This document shows, in pieces, positions 8,553-15,029 of a stretch of DNA of 46,874 nt. Positions within the stretch are counted from its first letter, which is position 1, and the number at the start of each line of letters is the position of its first letter. Position numbers and translations under genes: made by a program. Origin of the DNA: Lachnospiraceae bacterium (lineage in GTDB: Bacteria > Bacillota > Clostridia > Lachnospirales > Lachnospiraceae); NCBI GenBank assembly GCA_022793375.1, contig JAAWCS010000044.1:1-46874 (forward strand), given 5' to 3'. The notes beneath the pieces were generated by a model. The model worked only from the letters and a program-made list of their open reading frames with translations, had not been told where the DNA came from and did no database searches.

Positions 8553-9598
8553 AGGCTTCCACCTCCAAAGATCTCCGATACCGCTTTTTTCGCCGCCGCG
8601 TCAAAAGGCAGGCGCTTCGTATCGGAGTCAAACAAATACATCTGCTCAAAATCAACGCTTGCCGTTACCTTCGCATTATCCGCCACGTCCTCCCCGCTCT
8701 TGCACATAATGACTCCATAAGGCGTCGCCAGCGAGTAAATGATCTCGGAGCCAAGCAATTCCTTTGTCTGAACGGTCGCCGGAATATTGATGCCGGACTC
8801 CGGCTTTACCGCACACAGCTGCACCTTTTCCGGGCGGAAGCCCAGTTTCCGTCCGTCGGCCAGCTGACCGTCCAGAATATTGGTCTGCGGGCTTCCCACA
8901 AACTGTGCCGTATAAATACAGTTCGGGTTATGATACAGCTCCTTCGGGCCGGACTGCTGAATGATTTTTCCTCGGTCCATCAATACGATATCGTCGGCCA
9001 TCGACATGGCCTCCACCTGATCGTGCGTTACATAGACAAAAGTGGTCCCCATGCGCTTATGCATATTGATCAGCTCTACCCGCATCTGCGCCCGCAGCTT
9101 CGCGTCCAGATTCGAGAGCGGCTCGTCCATCATAAACACTTTCGGCTGCTTGACCATGGCCCGGGCCAAAGCTACTCTCTGGCGCTGTCCGCCGGACAGA
9201 TTCGCCGGCTTGCGCCCCAGATATTCCGTCAACCCCACGATCTCACATACCTCTCCAATCCGGCGCTTACGTTCTTCTTTAGGGATTTTTTTGTTTGCCA
9301 GGCCAAACTCAATGTTCTCCTCCACCGTCATCGTCGGATACAGCGCGTAGTTCTGAAATACCATTGAAATATCTCTCTTGCCCGGCGCTACGTTATTTAC
9401 GCGTATGTCGTCAATAAAAATATCCCCTTCCGTCACTGTCTCCAGGCCCGTAATCATCCGCAGCGTAGTCGATTTTCCGCAGCCGGATGGTCCTACCAGC
9501 ACGGTAAAGGAACCGTCCCGGATATCCAGGTTCAGATTTTCGATTACCACGTCGTTTCCATATGCCTTTTTGACATTTTTTAAGGAAATCGAACTCAT
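8549..9598 (-). CDS. ABC transporter ATPase, UgpC/MsmX type
   Basis: A 349-residue ATPase that energises uptake. It has Walker A GPSGCGKST (about residues 36-44), a Q loop (VFQNYALYP), signature LSGGQRQRVALARA, Walker B VFMMDEPLSNLD and the H loop THDQVEA. A C-terminal regulatory domain follows, where LGFRPEKVQL marks the TOBE part. It is slightly shorter than usual UgpC/MsmX proteins (about 365). As first gene of the operon it follows the promoter directly, and GGAGGGGG precedes the ATG. Its presence makes the operon a self-contained importer, unlike many Firmicutes sugar systems that share a distant MsmX. Confidence 0.92.
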   Translation of the reverse strand: MSSISLKNVKKAYGNDVVIENLNLDIRDGSFTVLVGPSGCGKSTTLRMITGLETVTEGDIFIDDIRVNNVAPGKRDISMVFQNYALYPTMTVEENIEFGLANKKIPKEERKRRIGEVCEIVGLTEYLGRKPANLSGGQRQRVALARAMVKQPKVFMMDEPLSNLDAKLRAQMRVELINMHKRMGTTFVYVTHDQVEAMSMADDIVLMDRGKIIQQSGPKELYHNPNCIYTAQFVGSPQTNILDGQLADGRKLGFRPEKVQLCAVKPESGINIPATVQTKELLGSEIIYSLATPYGVIMCKSGEDVADNAKVTASVDFEQMYLFDSDTKRLPFDAAAKKAVSEIFGGGSL

Positions 9599-9635
9599 TT
9601 CTATTCCCCCTCCTATGTATGTTTTTTCTGCTCTT

Positions 9636-9641
9636 ACTATA
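9636..9641 (-). promoter_or_regulatory. Probable -10 of the Ugp-like operon
   Basis: TATAGT on the minus strand lies about 40 bp upstream of the ATPase start. No good -35 hexamer is found 16-18 bp upstream. A good -10 with a missing -35 is the pattern of an activator-dependent promoter, which fits control by the AraC-type regulator across the locus. Confidence 0.45.
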
Positions 9642-9852
9642 GCATCCGGGCAGACGGCAAGACGTTGCGCTTTTCTCCGATCGGTTTGCTGGTTTCCACA
9701 TTTGTAGAAATCAGCAGGCTGACCGGAGAAGGAAACAGCCCCCTTCCTCTTTCTCGAACATTATACTAAGGTACAGACAGCACAAAACCGGACTTTTAGT
9801 CCCATATACGTTTGGATAACAAATGCGATATTGCAAAAGAAAGGATAAAGTC

Positions 9853-10414
9853 ATGAAAAACAAAGAATTACCGGATGCAGCGCGTATCATCCCATTAGAA
9901 GGAGTACTCAATGTGCGAGAATTGGGCGGGCTCCCGCTAAAGGATGGCCGAACGGTCCGTTGCGGACGGCTCATCCGCTCCGGACGGCTGTCAGATCTGA
10001 CAAATCTTGACTGCCGGATATTGGAAAACCGTTGGAACGTGACGGAAATCGTTGATCTTCGCGACGATCAGGAGGTTCGGGAGCATCCGGACCCGCCTCT
10101 GCGCCAGGCAACGCTGCGCCCTTCTTTTGTGGGCGCTCGGCGCGTCGTGGGATACGATTCTTGCGGACTATCTCTTTACCAACCGGCAGACAAACGCGTA
10201 TCGAGACGCGCTCTGTCGGGATATGGAAAAACACGGGGCGTGCCCGGAAGATGTGGAACAGATTTACATTCTCGAATCGGTACGCGCAGTTTATCTGGAA
10301 AAGTGCTTTTCTATGATCCTGCGCGATTATGGAAGCGTAGATCGTTTCATGGAGACAAAGCTTAACATGACAAAAAAGAAAACTGCAAGATTGCGGGAAC
10401 TATATGTATCGTGA
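9853..10414 (+). pseudogene. Tyrosine-phosphatase-like gene with internal deletion
   Basis: The start (MKNKELPDAARIIPLEGVLN, then VRELGGLPLKDGRTVRCGRL) is the N-terminus of the protein tyrosine/serine phosphatase group (Y_phosphatase3). The end, in the +1 frame, contains ALLLWALGASWDTILADYLF, which in this family follows directly after the catalytic Cys-X5-Arg loop. Between them, at about 10100-10122, the frame changes and the active-site loop is missing. About 187 codons remain where the family has roughly 250. The gene is therefore broken by a deletion of about 60-70 codons that removed the catalytic cysteine. The ATG at 9853 is preceded by AAAGGATAAAG. Confidence 0.75.
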
Positions 10415-10537
10415 CGATGACACACTCTCATGGGCGGCTATTGTCAGCGCATCCGTCATCAGGTTATCGATCTTCCTTGCGTTCCCCTTGCTGTAACTGT
10501 GGACCGCGCTCAGCGCGCCTCCCTCCAGGATACTTTG
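10400..10537 (-). pseudogene. C-terminal remnant of an ExeA/TniB-like AAA ATPase
   Basis: A 45-residue open tail begins after an in-frame stop and reads GGALSAVHSYSKGNARKIDN, then LMTDALTIAAH. The pattern S-x-G-N-x-R-x-I-x-x-L-x-x-x-A-L is the usual C-terminus of the AAA ATPases that accompany DDE transposases. No start or ribosome binding site is present. It overlaps the end of the phosphatase pseudogene on the other strand, so it marks an old transposon-related junction. The family assignment is by eye and moderate. Confidence 0.4.
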
Positions 10538-10640
10538 CTACGATCATCCGGGAATGGTCATTCAGGATCATGATCACCACAATGAAACACAGTACATGAA
10601 AGGAATCCTGATTCGTCGATAATTTTATATTATTGGTATA

Positions 10641-10669
10641 ATGACAAAGCCCCCAAAACGTGCTATAGT
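10641..10669 (+). promoter_or_regulatory. Candidate promoter of a small ORF
   Basis: ATGACA (10641-10646) and TATAGT (10664-10669) are spaced by 17 bp. A second TATAAT lies at 10637-10642 without a clear -35. They precede the 52-codon ORF at 10722. Confidence 0.4.
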
Positions 10670-10721
10670 AAGGATAGTTAAGAACAAAGCGGACCAAGCG
10701 GGTCCCGGAAAGGAAAGAATC

Positions 10722-10880
10722 ATGGCAGCAGTAGATTTCGCCGCGAATAATTTCGCCGCAAATGGATTTGCGTATTATCTGCATAGCGAACAATACAGGG
10801 CACTGTTCGGCAAAGAAATAGAACAGAGTCTGGTTAAGATACGCTCATGTAAGATAAGGAAAAGGCGAAAAACTGTGTGA
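10722..10880 (+). CDS. Short hypothetical protein
   Basis: A 52-residue product starting MAAVDFAANNFAANGFAYYL and ending in a strongly basic tail (KIRKRRKTV). AAAGGAAAG lies about 8 bp upstream of the ATG and a plausible promoter precedes it. The last third runs into one arm of an inverted repeat (10844-10857), so the present C-terminus may be artificial. The region around it is decayed, and the ORF may be a 5' fragment of a longer gene. No family is recognised. Confidence 0.35.
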   Translation: MAAVDFAANNFAANGFAYYLHSEQYRALFGKEIEQSLVKIRSCKIRKRRKTV

Positions 10881-10954
10881 CATTCGCAAGGCAGGACTGT
10901 AAAAAGTCTGTCGGAAGCAGAGCATGGATTTATGTACCGTTTATCTTACATGAG
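10844..10954. repeat. Perfect 14-bp inverted repeat enclosing 83 bp
   Basis: CTCATGTAAGATAA (10844-10857) is exactly matched by TTATCTTACATGAG (10941-10954). The enclosed DNA contains a smaller imperfect hairpin (GCAGGACTGT...AGTCTGTC). The right arm is followed by GGTATTTTTTATG, a U-rich stretch. It could be a terminator-like structured RNA or a small palindromic element. I recognise no known riboswitch class. Confidence 0.55.
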
Positions 10955-10968
10955 GTAGGCGGTATTTT

Positions 10969-11088
10969 TTATGCTCCATTCGCTCAGCTAAAAGGGCACA
11001 GGTCCTATAATCGAGTGGCCGCGGGTCCGAGGTCTTGGTCTGTGCTAAACGTGGTCCGCCGGACCACAGCACCCCATATGGAGCATAA
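10969..11088. repeat. Nested inverted repeats with branched folding potential
   Basis: The outer arms TTATGCTCCAT (10969-10979) and ATGGAGCATAA (11078-11088) are perfect. Inside are GCACAG / CTGTGC (about 10995 / 11040) and a strong hairpin with GTGCT/AGCAC and GTGGTCC-GCC-GGACCAC (11051-11067). The whole 120-bp block could fold as a branched structure. It ends 31 bp before the truncated XRE gene and may be its leader, or a miniature mobile element. Confidence 0.5.
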
Positions 11089-11119
11089 CCGCCTGGATAT
11101 TGAATTTTGATAACAGGAG

Positions 11120-11332
11120 GTGAAAGACAGGATGACACTGCCAACCATAGATATGATAAAGACCGGACAAAACATCGGCAGACTGCGTAGGCAGGCGGGA
11201 TTGTCCGTAAAAGATTTGCAGGATATTTTTGGTTTTGCCACACCGCAGGCGATTTACAAGTGGCAGCAAGCTTCCATTACTTATAGAGATTCTCATCTCC
11301 CCATTGTTTCATGTGTTCAAAAACAGGAATAA
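11120..11332 (+). pseudogene. Truncated XRE-family regulator
   Basis: The first 45 residues (MTLPTIDMIKTGQNIGRLRR, then AGLSVKDLQDIFGFATPQAI and YKWQ) are the start of a small helix-turn-helix protein common in Lachnospiraceae, normally about 70 residues. After KWQ the homology stops and the frame runs antisense into the end of the HxlR gene. The junction lies between about 11255 and 11276, right at the HxlR stop codon. A good AGGAGG site precedes the ATG, so a short product may still be made. The conserved start with a lost second half of the DNA-binding domain indicates a gene cut by rearrangement. Confidence 0.6.
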
Positions 11333-11606
11333 AACTTTTTCCCAGATCGGTAAGATTGTATTCCACATGGGGAGGTACTTCTTTGAAGTCATAACGGGAA
11401 ATAAAGCCGTCTGCCTCCAATTCACGAAGCTGTTTTGTCAAGCTTGATTCCGTAATTTCACCGATCTGTCTGCGAAGCTCTCCAAAGCGATGTATGTCTT
11501 TAAAGGCAATATAATAAATAATTTCAATTTTCCATTTACCGCCTAAAATTTTTTGTATGGCAGAAACGGTTTTACAGCGTTCTACAGCCAAAGTACTTTT
11601 TTTCAT
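11277..11606 (-). CDS. HxlR-family transcription regulator
   Basis: A 109-residue winged-helix DNA-binding protein. The family core is clear: ILGGKWKIEIIYYIAFKDI, then FGELRRQIGEITESSLTKQL and RELEADGFISRYDFKEVPPH. Cys11 (VERCKTV) is at the position used for redox or electrophile sensing in HypR/YodB-type members, so thiol sensing is possible but not proven. It is transcribed divergently from a radical SAM gene, and the shared region has an inverted repeat of operator type. It probably controls that gene and itself. Confidence 0.88.
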   Translation of the reverse strand: MKKSTLAVERCKTVSAIQKILGGKWKIEIIYYIAFKDIHRFGELRRQIGEITESSLTKQLRELEADGFISRYDFKEVPPHVEYNLTDLGKSFIPVFEHMKQWGDENLYK

Positions 11607-11716
11607 TTCTGCGGCTCCTTTTTTAAATTCACATGCGCCTGGCGCGGCGCAGCGTCAAGGGATGAAAGCCGATCACGACAAAAGCCAGTCCTTTCGGGCT
11701 CCGTGCCTTAGGCCCT

Positions 11717-11736
11717 CCCCGGGATCGCTGCCGGGG
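11717..11736 (+). terminator. Terminator-like hairpin without an upstream gene
   Basis: CCCCGG (11717-11722) and CCGGGG (11731-11736) form a stem followed by CTTTTCTTG. No + strand gene ends here. The preceding bases, from about 11630, may be the tail of a lost gene or a leader RNA. Confidence 0.5.
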
Positions 11737-11797
11737 CTTTTCTTGTAAACAGTATAACACATCTTTTCTCAAAAATCCACGTACCGTTTAAGTATGC

Positions 11798-11847
11798 GTA
11801 CTGCAAAAAAGTACAGTACTTGTAAAATCATTGTACAAACGTATAAT
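11798..11847. promoter_or_regulatory. Divergent HxlR / radical SAM control region
   Basis: GTACT (11798-11802) and AGTAC (11810-11814) form an inverted repeat with a 7-bp spacer, in the style of HxlR/YodB operators. TTGTAA (about 11820) and TATAAT (about 11842) lie 16 bp apart and give a promoter for the radical SAM gene. A perfect TTGTACAA palindrome sits between them. Repressor binding would block this promoter. Confidence 0.5.
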
Positions 11848-11878
11848 TAGCTTAGATTACGGAAAAGGAGATATGTTT

Positions 11879-12778
11879 ATGCACTACACAGGAACCATTT
11901 GGCGGCCGCCATATGAAGCGGCGTCCCTTTTGATTGAGGCAACGGCAGGCTGTACGCATCACAAATGCAAGTTTTGTACCTTGTACAATGATTTACCGTT
12001 CCCGTTCAGAATGTCCCCGATGGAGGATATAGAGAGCGATTTACAGGAGGTTAAACGCGCAGTCAAAGGCTGCGGCAGCAGGCGTATCCGCCGGGTGTTT
12101 CTAACAGGGGCGAATCCATTTGTTTTGTCGTATGACAAATTAGCGGCGATTGCAAAACAAATCCGCAGGCGCCTTCCGTCAGTAGAATCGATCGGTTCAT
12201 TTGCAAGAATCACAGATGTTACCACTAAAACCGACGAGGAGCTTGCCGAACTGCGGGCTTTTGGATATGACGGTCTGACGATCGGAATAGAAACGGGCGA
12301 TGAGGAAGCTTTACGGTTTATGAATAAGGGCTATACTTCGCAGGACATCTGCAGTCAATGCCAAAGACTGGATGCGGCCGGGATTCGTTACAGTTTCTTT
12401 TATCTGGCAGGCATTTCGGGAGCGGGCCGCGGGGAAATAGGGGCCAAACGGACGGCCGATCTATGCAATCAGACGCACCCTGTGCTCATCGGGGCCAATA
12501 TGCTTACGGTTTATCCCGATTCCGAGCTTTATGCGGAAATACGGCGTGGGAACTGGCAGGAGGAGGGAGAGCTTGAAAAGTACAAAGAGGTACGCACGCT
12601 CATGGAAAACTTGCAGATCCCTACGGTCTTTGCGGCAATGGGCGCTTCCAATGCGTATCAGTTTCAGGGGCAGCTGCCAAAAGATAAGAAAAAGCTGCTG
12701 TCGCTTCTTGATGAAATCATAGGAAATATCAGCGAAGAAGAATTACGGCAATATAGAGACAGTGTGCATCATCTGTAA
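11879..12778 (+). CDS. Radical SAM protein
   Basis: A 299-residue enzyme binding a [4Fe-4S] cluster and S-adenosylmethionine. The cluster motif near residue 25 is GCTHHKCKFC, i.e. Cys-X4-Cys-X2-Cys as in the CSHNKCTFC-type subgroup (COG1032-like). LTIGIETGDEEALRFMNKGY matches the SAM-binding half of the barrel. There is no cobalamin-binding domain in front and no extra cluster behind. AAGGAG is 8 bp upstream of the chosen ATG (MHYTGT); the upstream in-frame ATG leaves only 2 bp of spacing. Its substrate is unknown. Divergent HxlR control suggests a stress- or redox-inducible role. Confidence 0.85.
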   Translation: MHYTGTIWRPPYEAASLLIEATAGCTHHKCKFCTLYNDLPFPFRMSPMEDIESDLQEVKRAVKGCGSRRIRRVFLTGANPFVLSYDKLAAIAKQIRRRLPSVESIGSFARITDVTTKTDEELAELRAFGYDGLTIGIETGDEEALRFMNKGYTSQDICSQCQRLDAAGIRYSFFYLAGISGAGRGEIGAKRTADLCNQTHPVLIGANMLTVYPDSELYAEIRRGNWQEEGELEKYKEVRTLMENLQIPTVFAAMGASNAYQFQGQLPKDKKKLLSLLDEIIGNISEEELRQYRDSVHHL

Positions 12779-12945
12779 AGAAAAGAAGTGGCGCCCGCCC
12801 TCAAAAAATGGTATACTGTCAATACGCTAAGGCAATACATCTGCCCCGGCTGGCGCTCGCGACCGGTGGGGGCAAAGGTGTGAATGTGCTTTTAGCAGAG
12901 GGTTAAAAGGAGCAGGATCCATGTAATGACAGGGGGATCGTTACT

Positions 12946-13989
12946 GTGATAACAAATAAGAGCAATCAAGTTCGCTCCATTGTCGTTGCGAATGGAAAGG
13001 CCGCTGTTCTCGATGCCGATGGAACGCCAATCCGCCATTCAGACAGTATATTGGAAAACGATCGAATTGTGGCGCCATACCGATACGTGAATCCTTCTCA
13101 AATAAGGGGCATCTTTGTAAACAGCGGAATCATACGATTTGAAGAAAATGGAGCATTTCTCAATTTTGTTATACAAGAAAGCAGCAGCCGCACCATAATG
13201 TCGCAGCTGGGAAAGATTGCAGAGGCGGTAATTGTAAAAAGATGCGCCGAATCCGAAGAAAGTAATTATGAAATGTTTTGCATTGCGACCGGCAAACGGG
13301 CGCATAGAAAAACCGCGAGACAGTTTAAGGCCATTGGCACCGGTTTGATCGATACGAAAATAAGCCATAATCAACACTATAATCCAAAGGATACGCAGCG
13401 GGATATCCTCTTTGTCAATGAAGGCGATGTACCGGCATTGATGAGCAATGCTACGCTGCTCGCAGGAAATTACGCCGGACTGCAGGTCAAAACAAGCAAT
13501 GAGATTATCAATTACATTCTCTCGGATGTGGTCACGGTTCGGTACTGCGTACCGATGATTTGCTTGCCGGTAATGGATGTTTCAGGTTCGGTTTGGATAA
13601 ACAGACATGTAAACGGCGGTGAGACCCTCCAGGTGGTAAATATTTATGACAAGCTGATTCAAAGGATTGTAAGAAATAAAAATTACACAGACAAGCTGAT
13701 CGAAAAGAACCAGGACTTTTTCGGAGATGATTTAAGCACCGGTAAATTTGAGAGCCGGCTGTATGAGTATCTGAGAAGCAGGGTGTACGATATCAGGGAC
13801 ATCGATGTGGCGGCTTTTGAGGAAGTAATGATTATGAAGGACTTGCTGGAACAGCTTGTCCATGGCAAATTAGGTCCTGGAGATCTGATGCTTGAAAGTG
13901 AAACCCTCAAATCATACCTCATGTCATTGGGCCTATGGATCGCGGCTCCAAACGTGGAAAACAACAATTTGCATATGGCAATCCGGTAG
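12946..13989 (+). CDS. Protein of unknown function, 347 residues
   Basis: I do not recognise this protein. It starts with GTG, preceded by AGGGGGA about 9 bp upstream. It has no signal peptide and no clear membrane segment. The N-terminal third looks like beta structure (RSIVVANGKAAVLDADG, then GIFVNSGIIRFEENGAFLNF). The middle contains VRYCVPMICLPVMDVSGSVW and the C-terminal part is charged and helical (IEKNQDFFGDDLSTGKFESR). The alternation of strands then helices recalls band-7/SPFH-like or virion-core-like proteins, but this is weak. It is followed after 36 bp by a secreted nuclease gene, so co-transcription is likely. A GC-rich hairpin near 12850-12885 lies in its leader. Confidence 0.65.
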   Translation: MITNKSNQVRSIVVANGKAAVLDADGTPIRHSDSILENDRIVAPYRYVNPSQIRGIFVNSGIIRFEENGAFLNFVIQESSSRTIMSQLGKIAEAVIVKRCAESEESNYEMFCIATGKRAHRKTARQFKAIGTGLIDTKISHNQHYNPKDTQRDILFVNEGDVPALMSNATLLAGNYAGLQVKTSNEIINYILSDVVTVRYCVPMICLPVMDVSGSVWINRHVNGGETLQVVNIYDKLIQRIVRNKNYTDKLIEKNQDFFGDDLSTGKFESRLYEYLRSRVYDIRDIDVAAFEEVMIMKDLLEQLVHGKLGPGDLMLESETLKSYLMSLGLWIAAPNVENNNLHMAIR

Positions 13990-14025
13990 TCCGGCATGAA
14001 ATAAAAGAACAGGAAGCGTTGAAAA

Positions 14026-14955
14026 ATGAGACAAAAGAGAACGATTTTAGGAATCTTACTGGCGGCCCTGCTGTTTCTAACAGCCTGCACAGACACGCTG
14101 TCCCTTGTACAGGAGACAAATGGGGCGCCCGCAGAAGCTTCTGCGGGTGTGAGGGCGGAGGAAACCGCCGGCTTTTGGTACGAAGCAATTCCACCGTACA
14201 CGGGAAACGCAAGTGTTTCTGTCAATGAAGGGATTCCGTTCTTTCTGGCCGAGGAAGTGCCGGAGGGAGTTTTTGAAGAATATGCGCCCTTGGACGCGCT
14301 GGGCCGCTGCGGTACGGCGTTTGCAAACGTATGCCCGGAAATCATGCCGACCGAGGAGCGAGGAAGCATCGGTACCGTGAAACCGACCGGCTGGCATACG
14401 GTGAAATATGAAGTTATTGCCGACCGCTACCTCTACAATCGCTGTCACCTGATCGGCTTTCAGCTGGCCGGGGAAAATGCCAATGAGCAGAACCTGATTA
14501 CAGGAACCCGCTATCTGAACGTGGAGGGAATGCTGCCGTGGGAAAATCAAGTGGCGGAATACGTGCATGAGACGGGAAATCATGTACTGTACCGCGTCAC
14601 CCCCTTCTTTGAAGGGGATAACCTGGTCGCTTCAGGGGTCTTGATGGAAGCCTGCTCTGTAGAAGATGAGGGGGCCGGGATTTGCTTTAACGTGTATTGC
14701 TATAATGTACAGCCGGGTATTGCGATCGACTATGCGACCGGGGAAAGCAGTCTGGAGAAATCAGGCGCCATGCAGGAATCTGCCGCGTCAGACCTGGAAT
14801 ACGACTACGTGCTGAATACGAATACCAGGCGCTTCCATGATCCCTCCTGCTCCAGCGTTTCGCAGATGAAAGCCAAAAACAGAGAAAACTATTCAGGCGG
14901 GCGAGAAAACCTGATCGAAGAAGGGTATCTCCCCTGCAATCTCTGTCAGCCATGA
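14026..14955 (+). CDS. Secreted DNA/RNA non-specific endonuclease, lipoprotein
   Basis: A 309-residue extracellular nuclease. The signal sequence ends in LFLTAC with lipid attachment at Cys21. The beta-beta-alpha metal nuclease core follows, with catalytic His141 in YNRCHLIGFQLAGE and the companion Asn region (NEQNLITGTRYLNVEGM). This is the EndA / DNA-entry-nuclease type, where the usual DRGH is replaced by NRCH or NRGH. After a linker, the last 50 residues (VLNTNTRRFHDPSC...GYLPCNLCQP) form a small Cys/His domain of the Ada-type zinc-binding sort often attached to surface nucleases. AGGAAG lies upstream of the ATG. Likely roles are nucleotide scavenging or DNA processing at the cell surface. 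Confidence 0.85.
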   Translation: MRQKRTILGILLAALLFLTACTDTLSLVQETNGAPAEASAGVRAEETAGFWYEAIPPYTGNASVSVNEGIPFFLAEEVPEGVFEEYAPLDALGRCGTAFANVCPEIMPTEERGSIGTVKPTGWHTVKYEVIADRYLYNRCHLIGFQLAGENANEQNLITGTRYLNVEGMLPWENQVAEYVHETGNHVLYRVTPFFEGDNLVASGVLMEACSVEDEGAGICFNVYCYNVQPGIAIDYATGESSLEKSGAMQESAASDLEYDYVLNTNTRRFHDPSCSSVSQMKAKNRENYSGGRENLIEEGYLPCNLCQP

Positions 14956-14985
14956 AAAGGGCAATGTTCCCCTAAAACAATATTC

Positions 14986-15023
14986 CCCTGCGGCCACCGG
15001 CCCAAAAGCCTGCGGCCGCAGGG
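14986..15023. terminator. Terminator between convergent nuclease and kinase genes
   Basis: CCCTGCGGCC (14986-14995) and GGCCGCAGGG (15014-15023) form a perfect 10-bp stem. On the minus strand it is followed by GAATATTGTTTT. It lies in the 74-bp gap between two convergent genes. Confidence 0.7.
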
Positions 15024-15029
15024 CAGATA

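Noticed and set aside
10844..10954. Cyclic-di-GMP or other known riboswitch
   Set aside because: The GCAAGG-containing loop looked suggestive, but the conserved bases of the GEMM core are not present in the right order.
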